A model generated the notes under the pieces. It was not told the DNA's origin and made no database searches. It saw only the letters and a list, made by a program, of their open reading frames with translations. From positions 62,001 through 126,000 of the forward strand of contig NZ_CVST01000040.1 in NCBI RefSeq assembly GCF_001180225.1: a stretch of DNA of 64,000 nt, given 5' to 3'. The position numbers and the translations under genes were made by a program. Positions 31,046-39,343 of the stretch are shown piece after piece; position 1 is the first letter of the stretch, and each line of letters opens with the position of its first letter. This DNA is from Candidatus Pelagibacter communis (GTDB taxonomy: Bacteria; Pseudomonadota; Alphaproteobacteria; Pelagibacterales; Pelagibacteraceae).

Positions 31046-31119
31046 TGGCTGGGGCGCTAGGATTCGAACCTAGGATGCAGGTACCAAAAACCCGTGCCTT
31101 ACCGCTTGGCTACGCCCCA
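31046..31119 (-). tRNA. tRNA-Gln (UUG), CCA encoded
   Basis: The reverse complement folds as a cloverleaf: acceptor TGGGGCG/CGCCCCA, D-arm with AGCCAAGCGGTAAGG, anticodon arm CGGGT/ACCTG around the loop TTTTGGT with anticodon TTG, and T-arm CTAGG/CCTAG around TTCGAAT. The discriminator is G and CCA is encoded (31046-31048). It lies between ispE (34 bases upstream) and cca (5 bases downstream), all on the minus strand. Confidence 0.96.
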
Positions 31120-31153
31120 ATATTATAGATCCTATAACACAAAAAAAATAAAT

Positions 31154-31996
31154 TTATATAGTTTTTGATACATACAACCAACAATTTTTAAATTTCCTCT
31201 TAAATTGAACTTTTGCTGAATTACAGTCTTTGACTGATTTATAGTATGCAATAACTGTAGATCCAGACCCAGTCATTCTTACAAACTCAGGATTATTAGT
31301 CTTTTCTAAAAATAACTTAATCTTTTTTATTTGTGGGTATTTTGAAATTGCAACATCTTCTAAAGTATTACTTTGATTTTTTAAAAATTTATAACCAAAC
31401 ATAATTTTTTTTGGATTATTAAATTTTGGTTTTGTAAAATTTTTAACGTTAGAATAAATTTTTTTTGTCGCACAACCAAAATTAGGCTTTATTAAAAGCA
31501 TATTTAGAGTCGGACAATTAAAAAATTTTTTAATTTTATTGTTTGAAAGCAAAACTGAGCTAGACGGGTTTATACCTAAAATAACATCAGACCCTATTTC
31601 AGAGCAAACCTCCAAAATTTTCTTTTCACTAATTTTAATTACCTTTTTTTTATTTAAAAAATTTAAAATACTTGCAGCATTTATAGAACCGCCACCAAGT
31701 CCTGCTTTTTGAGGAATATTCTTTGTTATAGAAACTCTAAATTTTTGATTTAGTAATAACTTTTCTCGACCTAATATTTTAAAGAGTTTTTGAACAGTAT
31801 TTTTTTTTCCAATACCTTTCGCAAATTTCCCTTGAAAAGAAATATTATGTTTTTCATCTCTTATTTTTTTTATTGAAATAACATCATACAAATCAATGAA
31901 ACTAATGATGCTTTCAATTTTGTGTAATGATTTATTTTTTCCTGTTACATTGAGAGCTAAATTGATTTTAGCATGAGACTTTAAATTTAATTTCAT
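31154..31996 (-). CDS. ispE: 4-diphosphocytidyl-2-C-methyl-D-erythritol kinase
   Basis: A 280-residue GHMP kinase of the MEP isoprenoid pathway. N-terminal SHAKINLALNVTGK, the ATP-binding loop PQKAGLGGGSINAA (about residues 90-103) and the C-terminal FVRMTGSGSTVIAYY are the IspE motifs. With ispH at 48.6 kb it feeds isoprenoids to carotenoid, quinone and heme O pathways. Its ATG overlaps the stop of the upstream TPR gene (4-base ATGA). Confidence 0.93.
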   Translation of the reverse strand: MKLNLKSHAKINLALNVTGKNKSLHKIESIISFIDLYDVISIKKIRDEKHNISFQGKFAKGIGKKNTVQKLFKILGREKLLLNQKFRVSITKNIPQKAGLGGGSINAASILNFLNKKKVIKISEKKILEVCSEIGSDVILGINPSSSVLLSNNKIKKFFNCPTLNMLLIKPNFGCATKKIYSNVKNFTKPKFNNPKKIMFGYKFLKNQSNTLEDVAISKYPQIKKIKLFLEKTNNPEFVRMTGSGSTVIAYYKSVKDCNSAKVQFKRKFKNCWLYVSKTI

Positions 31997-33681
31997 TGAA
32001 TAGATTTTAAGCCAGTAATCAATTTTTTGTTTATATTTTCTCTCATATCATCTTCAGTATCATCAAAGCTCAACACACTATTCCAAAAATATCTTGCCTG
32101 AATTTTTTGATCTAGCTTCCACAATATATCTCCATAATGATCATTTACTATTGGGTCATCAGGCATTAATTCTACAGCTCTTTTTAAATATTTTTCTGCC
32201 TCTTCATATTCATTTATCAAGAAATATGCCCAACCAATTGAGTCAATAATATAGGGATCATTACTTTTTAAATCATATGCTATTTTTAACATTTCCATCG
32301 CTTCATCTATTTTGTAATCACGTTCTAACCAAGAATAAGCAAGATAATTTAGGACGTATGCATCATTAGGTCTTATTCTTATTGCATGAAGTAAATCTTC
32401 ATCTGACTTCTCATAATTACCTAATCTTTCGTAACTCCCACCTCTTCGATATAAAATATCTGATTTAATTACAGATGTATCCTCTAGTGAGGAGATTAAT
32501 CTTGAATAATTATCAATTGCAAGTTCATAATTTTTAGAGTTTTTGTAAAAATTCGCTAAATCAAAAATCATCTTTGGATTAGGTTTTTCAATATTTTTAA
32601 ATTTAGACTCGATATAGCTTGTGCCCTTTTCATAATTTTGTTCTTTCACTATTATTTGCGCTTCTTTTTTAACTCTAAACCAATAATAAAACTCATCAGT
32701 CTCTTTAAATTTTCTTACTATTTTTTTTACCTTGTTGTATTCACCATCTGCAAAGAAATTTTCTGCAACAAGGGATAAATTAAATTCAAATTTAGGATTT
32801 AAGTATATTGATAAATTTAAATAAAAATTTGATTTTTCAAAATTATCTTGTGATGAATAAAGATTTGAAATCAAAAATAAAAATTCACTAATTATATCAT
32901 TGTGGTTTCCACATGAGAAAATTTTTTCAAAACTTTTAAACTTATTATTATCTATCCAGCTTTTGGTTTGAGTTAACAAAAGTGTTGAGCCAATATAATC
33001 AATTTGATCAATTACTGACTTTGCCTGATCAAACTCCTTATTCTGAATAAGATAATTTATATAAAAAAATATATATCTTGAATAATCACCTTGTTGACTG
33101 TTGATTAAATTTAAAAAGAAAGAGCTGGTTCTTTGATCATTATAATGACATCTTTGAAATGCCTCAGCTATTAATGATAAGTTTCCAAAATTTTTCTTAT
33201 TAGGTAAAAGTTTTTTATTTTTAAAAGTGTAAATGTACTGCTTTAAAGTCTCAAAAATTACTGGATTAATTCTATTTTCTTCCTGAAATCTCAAACTTTG
33301 ATCTAAGTAAATATCAGCTTTATCAAAATCATTTTTTTTCAAACTATCAATTATTAATAAAACATATGCATCAAAATAATTGGAGTTACTTTTTTTTGAG
33401 TTATTTTTTATAACATTAATTGCTTGGGCTACTTTGTTTTCCAATACAAGAGAATTAACGTATCTTTTTAAATAATTGTCATGGCTGTTTAATAAAACTT
33501 TACTTAAATTGAAATATTTTAAAGCTTCTGAATTATCTCTATTTTCATAAGCTATAATACCTGAAAAATAATTAGATAAATCTCTTGAGTTGAAATCATT
33601 AAAACTTGTACTTTTAGAATAAACGGGTGTCTGATAGGATAACACTAATAACAATATGATTTTAAATATTTTAGATATCAT
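31993..33681 (-). CDS. Exported tetratricopeptide-repeat protein
   Basis: A 562-residue protein with an N-terminal signal peptide (about 1-22) and many helical repeats. The last third has clear TPR units with the 34-residue period (RRGGSYERLGNYEKSDED, IDSIGWAYFLINEYEEAEKY, VNDHYGDILWKLDQKIQA); the earlier part has weaker repeats. Such proteins are scaffolds in the periplasm or at the outer membrane. It is the first gene of a strand running into ispE, tRNA-Gln and cca, an order also seen in other alphaproteobacteria. No specific partner can be named. Confidence 0.8.
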   Translation of the reverse strand: MISKIFKIILLLVLSYQTPVYSKSTSFNDFNSRDLSNYFSGIIAYENRDNSEALKYFNLSKVLLNSHDNYLKRYVNSLVLENKVAQAINVIKNNSKKSNSNYFDAYVLLIIDSLKKNDFDKADIYLDQSLRFQEENRINPVIFETLKQYIYTFKNKKLLPNKKNFGNLSLIAEAFQRCHYNDQRTSSFFLNLINSQQGDYSRYIFFYINYLIQNKEFDQAKSVIDQIDYIGSTLLLTQTKSWIDNNKFKSFEKIFSCGNHNDIISEFLFLISNLYSSQDNFEKSNFYLNLSIYLNPKFEFNLSLVAENFFADGEYNKVKKIVRKFKETDEFYYWFRVKKEAQIIVKEQNYEKGTSYIESKFKNIEKPNPKMIFDLANFYKNSKNYELAIDNYSRLISSLEDTSVIKSDILYRRGGSYERLGNYEKSDEDLLHAIRIRPNDAYVLNYLAYSWLERDYKIDEAMEMLKIAYDLKSNDPYIIDSIGWAYFLINEYEEAEKYLKRAVELMPDDPIVNDHYGDILWKLDQKIQARYFWNSVLSFDDTEDDMRENINKKLITGLKSIQ

Positions 33682-33695
33682 TTAATTCTTGTAAG

Positions 33696-34412
33696 GTGAA
33701 AAAATTGATAAATCAAAACGACAAATTAAACGAAGAATTAATAAATACAATAGAAGCCAATTTTGTATTTGATAAAAAACCTATTAATAGGTTTTCTGAG
33801 GTCAAAAAAGAAAGTGATATCAATCAAAGAAATAAACAAGATTTATTAGAAAATCTAAAGAAACAATTAAATTCAATTGAAAATTGTAAACTAAGAAATA
33901 ATTCCAAAAATATTGTTCTTGGAGAAGGAAATATTGATAGTCCTATAATGTTAATCGGAGAAGCACCAGGCGAAATTGAAGACAAAGTTGGAAACCCTTT
34001 TAAAGGAGAAAGTGGAGAGCTTTTAGACAAAATGTTAATAGCAATAAATATTAAAAGAGAAAATATTTATACAAGTTATGCAATAAATTTTAGACCACCA
34101 GAGGATAGAAAACCAACTTCACAAGAAATTAAACGTTACTCAAACTTTTTAAAAGAACATATATCTATTATTGATCCCAAAATTATAATTTTAATGGGTA
34201 GTACAGCTATGGAAGCTGTTACTGGGATTAATGAAAAAATATCTTCAGAAAGAGGTAAATGGAAGGAAATAATTTTAAGTAAAAATACTTATCCTTTAAT
34301 GATAACTTTTAACCCTTCTTATTTAATTAGATATCCGGATAACAAAAAATATTCATGGGAAGATTTAAAAAAAATAAGAGAAAAAGTTAAAGAGTTAAAA
34401 TTAACAATCTAA
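33696..34412 (+). CDS. Uracil-DNA glycosylase superfamily protein (type 4-like), lacking expected key residues
   Basis: A 238-residue protein with motif A GEAPGEIEDKVGNPFKGESG (about residues 88-107), as in type 4 UDGs that excise uracil from DNA. However, it has only one cysteine in the whole chain (ENCKLR), whereas type 4 enzymes use four to hold a 4Fe-4S cluster, and motif B reads FNPSYLIR with Asn where the family usually has His. So it may be cluster-free and altered or inactive. About 60 N-terminal residues are extra. The start is GTG 33696; stop and rnhB start share one base (TAATG). Confidence 0.75.
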   Translation: MKKLINQNDKLNEELINTIEANFVFDKKPINRFSEVKKESDINQRNKQDLLENLKKQLNSIENCKLRNNSKNIVLGEGNIDSPIMLIGEAPGEIEDKVGNPFKGESGELLDKMLIAINIKRENIYTSYAINFRPPEDRKPTSQEIKRYSNFLKEHISIIDPKIIILMGSTAMEAVTGINEKISSERGKWKEIILSKNTYPLMITFNPSYLIRYPDNKKYSWEDLKKIREKVKELKLTI

Positions 34413-34972
34413 TGAAATTAATAGCTGGTGTTGATGAAGTAGGCAGAGGTAGTTTAATAGGTCCTGTTTATGCTGCTGCTGTCATTCTAAAAAAATCTGT
34501 GGATCCAAAAATTTTAAAAGACTCGAAAGTGTTGAGTAAAAAAAAGAGAGAATACCTTTTTAATTATATTAAAAAAAATTCAATTTGGTCATTAGGCAAA
34601 GCTTCTGTTAACGAGATTGAAAAACTCAATATACTAAATGCAAGTTTACTGGCTATGAAAAGAGCTATATTAAAATTAACAAAAAAACCAACTCTTGTAT
34701 TGATAGATGGAAACAAAATTCCAAATTTAAAAAATTATAAATTAAAATCGATCATAAAGGGTGATAGAAAAATTCCTTCAATTTCAGCAGCCTCTATAAT
34801 AGCAAAGGTATCAAGAGATAGATTTGTTGCTACACTATCAAAAAAAAATAAAGGTTATCATTGGGATAAAAATTTTGGTTATGGCACCAAACAACACTTA
34901 CAAGCATTAAAAAAACTAGGGATAACCAAACATCATAGAAAAACTTTCTCTCCTATATCTAGATTAACTTAA
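34412..34972 (+). CDS. rnhB: Ribonuclease HII
   Basis: A 186-residue nuclease removing ribonucleotides from DNA and RNA primers. The active-site motif GVDEVGRGSLIGPV (Asp8, Glu9) is at the N-terminus, with LVLIDGNK supplying the next Asp and ISAASIIAKVSRD following. Length fits bacterial RNase HII. It precedes ccrM by 104 bases, a neighbourhood also found in other alphaproteobacteria. rnhA is also present at 50.5 kb, so both RNase H types exist. Confidence 0.95.
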   Translation: MKLIAGVDEVGRGSLIGPVYAAAVILKKSVDPKILKDSKVLSKKKREYLFNYIKKNSIWSLGKASVNEIEKLNILNASLLAMKRAILKLTKKPTLVLIDGNKIPNLKNYKLKSIIKGDRKIPSISAASIIAKVSRDRFVATLSKKNKGYHWDKNFGYGTKQHLQALKKLGITKHHRKTFSPISRLT

Positions 34973-35011
34973 TACTACATCTAGTTGTCATTAAAATTCG
35001 AAACACAAATC

Positions 35012-35064
35012 GAATCCAATTTTTTCAATCACAGGTTGACCGAAGAATCCATTTGGAGTCTAAT
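35012..35064 (+). promoter_or_regulatory. Predicted ccrM promoter with three GANTC sites
   Basis: A sigma70-like promoter can be read: -35 TTGACC (35036-35041), a 17-base spacer and -10 TCTAAT (35059-35064). GANTC sites occur at 35012-35016 (GAATC), 35045-35049 (GAATC) and 35056-35060 (GAGTC); two lie between the boxes and the last overlaps the -10. Transcription would start near 35071, about 6 bases before the ccrM ATG. GANTC is the target of CcrM, so methylation could feed back on this promoter. Confidence 0.6.
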
Positions 35065-35076
35065 TAATTTTTACAA

Positions 35077-36147
35077 ATGAAATCTGATTTTAAAAATAAA
35101 ATAATTAACGGAGACAGTCTCGAAGAATTAAAAAAAATTCCACGTGAAACTTTTGATTTAATTTTTGCTGACCCTCCATATAATTTACAATTAAAAGGTG
35201 AATTGACTAGACCGGATAGATCTAAAGTCAGCGCTGTAAACGATAAGTGGGATCAATTTGAAAATTTTAAAAAATACGATGAGTTCACGTATGAATGGCT
35301 TAATGAATGCAAAAGGATTTTGAAAAAAGATGGAGCTATTTGGGTTATAGGTAGTTACCATAATATTTTTAGAGTAGGAACTGCAATACAAAATTTAGGT
35401 TTCTGGATACTAAATGATGTCATCTGGAATAAAAATAATCCAATGCCTAACTTTAGAGGCACAAGATTTACAAATGCTCATGAGACTTTAATTTGGGCTT
35501 CGAAGAGTGAAAAATCAAAATACACATTCAATTATCAGTCTTTGAAATGTTTGAATGATGATCTTCAGATGAGATCTAATTGGAGTCTTCCTATTTGTAG
35601 TGGTTCTGAACGACTAAAAAAAAATGGAAAAAAAATTCACTCTACTCAAAAACCAGAATCACTTTTACATAGAATTTTACTAGCTACATCAAATAAAAAT
35701 GATCTAGTTCTTGATCCTTTTTTAGGTTCTGGAACTTCTGCTGCAGTTGCAAAAAAACTAGGGAGAAATTATTTTGGTATAGAAAAAGAAAAGAATTATT
35801 TTAAAGCTGCTGAGGAACGTTTGAAGGCTACCAAACCAATTGAAGATGATTTGTTGGATACACTTAAAAATAACAGATCAAAACCAAGAATTCCATTTGG
35901 ATCGCTGGTAGAGCTTGGAATAATTAAGCCTGGAACAAATATTTTTGATAATAAGAAAAAAATAACAGCAAGAATAATGGCTGATGGTAGCATCAAGCAC
36001 AACCAAGCGGAAGGTTCTATTCATAAAGTTGCAGCTACTATATTGGGAGCTGAAAGCTGTAATGGTTGGACATTTTGGCATTGTGATATTAATGGACGAA
36101 CCTACCCAATCGATTACTTGAGACAAAGATTAATTTCTAAAAATTAA
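35077..36147 (+). CDS. ccrM: CcrM-type adenine DNA methyltransferase (GANTC)
   Basis: A 356-residue beta-class N6-adenine methyltransferase. Catalytic DPPYNL is at residues 32-37 and the SAM-binding DPFLGSGTS near 212-220, in beta-class order. Residues about 270-356 form the extra C-terminal domain typical of CcrM (LVELGIIKPGT, RIMADGSI, GWTFWHC, IDYLRQ). In Caulobacter, CcrM methylates GANTC late in replication and controls cell-cycle genes. GANTC specificity is inferred from this similarity. Its stop overlaps the end of the convergent monooxygenase pseudogene by 4 bases. Confidence 0.93.
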   Translation: MKSDFKNKIINGDSLEELKKIPRETFDLIFADPPYNLQLKGELTRPDRSKVSAVNDKWDQFENFKKYDEFTYEWLNECKRILKKDGAIWVIGSYHNIFRVGTAIQNLGFWILNDVIWNKNNPMPNFRGTRFTNAHETLIWASKSEKSKYTFNYQSLKCLNDDLQMRSNWSLPICSGSERLKKNGKKIHSTQKPESLLHRILLATSNKNDLVLDPFLGSGTSAAVAKKLGRNYFGIEKEKNYFKAAEERLKATKPIEDDLLDTLKNNRSKPRIPFGSLVELGIIKPGTNIFDNKKKITARIMADGSIKHNQAEGSIHKVAATILGAESCNGWTFWHCDINGRTYPIDYLRQRLISKN

Positions 36148-37288
36148 TCTTTATAAATTTTACCTAAATAACTTTGAAGAAATTTTTTATTTTTTGTCAA
36201 AAGCTTTAAAAAAATATTTCTAAAAAAGATTATAATCGGATTTGATAAATGAAAAGCAAATTGATTAAAATCAGATCTTCTATTAATCATTTTTACTCGC
36301 TCTAATCTTGAATTATAAAAATCATTTTTTTGATTAATTATAATTTCATGTAATTGATCGGCTCCTTCTATTGATTGTGAGGCTCCCTGAGCAAAAGAAG
36401 GAGAGAATGCAAAAAAAGCATCTCCAACTAAATAAATATTTTTAGGAGGAATAAATGGATTTTTACTTACAAATACTGGAAACAATTTAATATCTTCAAG
36501 ACTCTGAAATACTTTTGATGAAATTTTTTCAGATAATTTTTGTTTAATGCCCTCAATAAATGTACTTTCATTGCAAAGATTATGGTTTTTTTGCTGATCA
36601 GAATTTAACTTATTCTTCAATATCCCAATAAAATTAAAATTTTTATAATTATTAAGTGGATATAATACATAGTGAAAATCTGATCCTAAAAATAAAGAAA
36701 CATTCTCCTCGTTTATATTATCAAGACTTTCTTTGGATACACTGGCTCTAACAGCGATAGTGTTATTGTAAATTGGTTCTGAATTATTATTTGAAATTAA
36801 TGACTTTCCTTTTGAAAATACACCATCTGAAATAATTAAATGATCACAAGTTATTTTTTCTTTATCAAAAGTTAAATTTATTGAATCATTACTGGATTCT
36901 ATCTTGTCTAAACTGCAGTTAAACTGGATTGTATTTTTATCCAGTCCATTTATTAGAAACTGAAGTAATTTTGATCTTTTTAATGTTGTGTACTTACAAT
37001 CATCAGAATTAAATTCTGAAATATCTAAATCGCAAATTTTCTTTGAATTTTTAATTTCATAAAAATCAATTTTTTTTGGATTAAATTTCTCTTTGTTCGA
37101 CAAGTAAGAGAAGCCTAATTTGTTTAATAACTTACGCTATTAACAGATAATTGAATACCATAACCTTCTTCTATTTCTAATGAAGTTTTTTTTTCATAAA
37201 TTGTGACCTGATAATCTTTATTTCCTTTAAATAAGTTAGCTATAAACAGACCTGAAATACCTGCGCCAATAATTGCTATTTTTTTCAT
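36144..37288 (-). pseudogene. FAD-dependent monooxygenase (UbiH/salicylate-hydroxylase type), frameshifted
   Basis: ATG 37288 overlaps the mutY stop by 4 bases and opens with the FAD-binding GAGISGLFIANL, then EEGYGIQLSVNSV, but a stop follows at once. Shifting frame at about 37131-37132 restores LLNKLGFSYLSNK and 320 further residues through the second FAD motif GDAFFAFSPSFAQGASQSIEGA. So one base appears lost (or two gained) in a GTAAG context. The downstream frame has no ATG near its beginning, only TTG 37103, which argues against an intact shorter gene. Either a real inactivating mutation or an assembly error. The family hydroxylates aromatic or quinone-like substrates; substrate here unknown. 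Confidence 0.8.
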
Positions 37289-38271
37289 TTTTGACTTTCT
37301 AAGAATTTTATTATCTTTTTGGTAAATGTTGGAAGTACATAATTTTCAAGCTTTGCAGGATTTATCCAATTATTATTTTTGTCAAAGTTATGCTTCTTTT
37401 TATATTCAATTTTAATATTCATATTCATATTAGATATTTTAAAATTTAAATCTTTATCAAAATTTTTAGGATTATTTAATTGATCCATTGGAAAAATATT
37501 TAAATTTTTCAAAAAATTAAATTTATTATTTTTGACTAATAAATATTGATTATTTTTTTTATAAACATTTAATTTATAATATGTTTCCTTGTTAATTTTC
37601 TTAAATTTCACTAAATCAAAATTTTTATTTTTAAATGCTTTGCAATTATAAGATAATGGACATTTATTGCATGAAGGGTTTGTAGGTTTACAAATTAATG
37701 CACCGAGTTCCATCAAAGCTTGCGCATAATCGCTTGATCTTTTTGTTGATGTGCCAAAAATTTTTTTTTGATCTTGTAAGAATTCTTTTTTAATTTGACT
37801 TTGTTTCTTTAAATATAAGTATCTTTTTAATACTCTTTCAATGTTTCCATCCAAAGGAATTATTGGTTTGTTAAATGCGATTGCTGAAATTGCACTCGCT
37901 GTATAATCGCCAATACCTGGTAATGATTTTAATTCATAAAAATCTCTAGGTATTTTTTTATTGAATTTTTTAACAATTATTTGAGCAGTTTTTTTTAAAT
38001 TTCTTACTCTTGAATAATATCCAAGACCTTCCCAAAGTTTGGTTAATTTTCTATCATTATATTTTGATAACTTTTCAATATTAGGGATATTTTTAATAAA
38101 TCTATTAAAATAAGGTATTACAGTAGCAACCTGAGTTTGTTGCAACATAAACTCGCTAACCAATGTAAAGTATTGTTTCTTTTCTTGTGAAACCTTATTT
38201 CTCCAAGGCAAAGATCTCTTATTTATATCGTACCAATTGAGAATTTTATTTGTTATTATTAGATCTTTCAT
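37285..38271 (-). CDS. mutY: A/G-specific adenine glycosylase
   Basis: A repair enzyme of 328 residues from ATG 38271; an upstream in-frame start at 38316 would overlap the divergent dciA gene, so I prefer 38271. It removes adenine opposite 8-oxoguanine. Motifs are SEFMLQQTQVATV (catalytic Glu region), the helix-hairpin-helix SLPGIGDYTASAI with catalytic Asp in PLDGNIERV, and the 4Fe-4S ligands Cys-x6-Cys-x2-Cys-x5-Cys (CKPTNPSCNKCPLSYNC). A degenerate Nudix-like C-terminal domain follows. It starts back-to-back with dciA with no gap. Confidence 0.94.
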   Translation of the reverse strand: MKDLIITNKILNWYDINKRSLPWRNKVSQEKKQYFTLVSEFMLQQTQVATVIPYFNRFIKNIPNIEKLSKYNDRKLTKLWEGLGYYSRVRNLKKTAQIIVKKFNKKIPRDFYELKSLPGIGDYTASAISAIAFNKPIIPLDGNIERVLKRYLYLKKQSQIKKEFLQDQKKIFGTSTKRSSDYAQALMELGALICKPTNPSCNKCPLSYNCKAFKNKNFDLVKFKKINKETYYKLNVYKKNNQYLLVKNNKFNFLKNLNIFPMDQLNNPKNFDKDLNFKISNMNMNIKIEYKKKHNFDKNNNWINPAKLENYVLPTFTKKIIKFLESQK

Positions 38272-38760
38272 ATGCAATTTAAAAATAATACTAAGCAGAG
38301 AAATACTAGCATTCAAGGATTAAGATCTTTCAAAGACACTTTGCCAAAAAATCTAAAAAAAATTATTAATAAAAAAGGTCATATATATTCAGAAACACTC
38401 AGTAATTGGAAATATTTAGTCGGGAATGAATTGTTTAAAGTCTGTTTCCCAAAAACATTCAAAAACTCAAATCGATTTGGTGTGAGTACTTTAGTTGTAA
38501 TGGTTAAAAGGGGCCATGAAGTAGATGTAGAATATTCAAAAAAAAACATTTTAGATAAAATGAATAATTTTTTTGGCTACGATGTTGTTGAAAAGCTCAA
38601 ATTTATTAGCTTTGATGACGAACAAAAAACTAGCAGTTTGAATGAAATTAAATCTAATAATGTGGCAATTAGTAAATATCGAGATAAAATCAAAGATGTT
38701 AAAAACGAAAAGATTAAAAAATCATTAACAGAATTAACAAAAGTTTATAAAGAAAAATGA
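38272..38760 (+). CDS. dciA: DciA/DUF721-family protein
   Basis: A 162-residue protein of the DUF721 family, whose DciA members load the replicative helicase DnaB in bacteria lacking DnaC. The family segment is about residues 20-115, with SNWKYLVGNELFKVCFPKTF and LVVMVKRGHEVDVEYSKKNIL. Position between mutY and a DsbA-like gene, then smc, is the usual alphaproteobacterial order. A lysine-rich helical tail follows. Family assignment rests on similarity of layout and context; helicase loading is inferred. Confidence 0.72.
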   Translation: MQFKNNTKQRNTSIQGLRSFKDTLPKNLKKIINKKGHIYSETLSNWKYLVGNELFKVCFPKTFKNSNRFGVSTLVVMVKRGHEVDVEYSKKNILDKMNNFFGYDVVEKLKFISFDDEQKTSSLNEIKSNNVAISKYRDKIKDVKNEKIKKSLTELTKVYKEK

Positions 38761-39335
38761 AAAAAATTATATTACTTGCCATAATTGTTTTAGGAAGCTT
38801 TTCAAATTTAAACGCTGAAGAAGTAAAAAGAATTATCGTTGGAAATAAAGACGCAAAAATAACTATAATTGCGTTTGAGTCGCTAACTTGTAGCCATTGT
38901 GCTAATTTTCATAAAAACGTTTATCCAGAACTTAAAAAAGAATATCTGGACACAGGTCTTGCTAAAATAGAATTTAGACATTTCCCTTTAGATATTGCCG
39001 CCTTCAACGCTTCAAAAGTTGCTCAATGTAAAAATGATGGTAATGCTGATATTTTGGAAAGTTTATATGCTAACCAACAAAAATGGGTTAAAGGAAGCTC
39101 TATTGAAGAAGCAAATAAAAATCTTCAAATATTTTTAAAAAATGAAGGTTTCTCTATCGATTTTGAATCTTGTGTGAATAACAAAAATATTGAGGATTTT
39201 GTGTTAAATGACCGAATAGAGGGTGCAAAAAATTTCAAAGTAAACGCAACCCCTACGATAATAATAAACAACGAAAAATTTGAAAAAAAACTTAATTATA
39301 AAAATTTGAAAAAAGCACTAGAAAAAATGATATAA
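38757..39335 (+). CDS. Periplasmic DsbA-family thiol-disulfide oxidoreductase
   Basis: A 192-residue thioredoxin-fold protein with a signal peptide (cleavage near residue 20) and active-site Cys45-Ser-His-Cys48 (TCSHCANFH). The cis-proline loop is NATPTIII near residues 163-170. Other features are FRHFPLDIAAFNASKVAQC and a second Cys pair (VAQC, ESC). It probably introduces or isomerises disulfides in exported proteins; several small exported proteins in this window contain paired cysteines. ATG overlaps the dciA stop by 4 bases. Confidence 0.85.
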   Translation: MKKIILLAIIVLGSFSNLNAEEVKRIIVGNKDAKITIIAFESLTCSHCANFHKNVYPELKKEYLDTGLAKIEFRHFPLDIAAFNASKVAQCKNDGNADILESLYANQQKWVKGSSIEEANKNLQIFLKNEGFSIDFESCVNNKNIEDFVLNDRIEGAKNFKVNATPTIIINNEKFEKKLNYKNLKKALEKMI

Positions 39336-39343
39336 GTTAGTGC

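Noticed and set aside
31120-31140. TTATAG-ATC-CTATAA inverted repeat as an operator before tRNA-Gln
   Set aside because: It reads as overlapping -10-like AT sequence close to the tRNA 5' end; the symmetry is likely by chance in AT-rich DNA.
34995-35020. A TTCGAA-containing stretch that resembles a tRNA T-loop
   Set aside because: No acceptor or anticodon stems can be formed around it; it is part of the ccrM upstream region.
36144-37103. An intact 319-residue protein starting at TTG 37103
   Set aside because: It lacks the first FAD-binding motif, which is present just upstream in another frame; a frameshifted gene from ATG 37288 explains both pieces.
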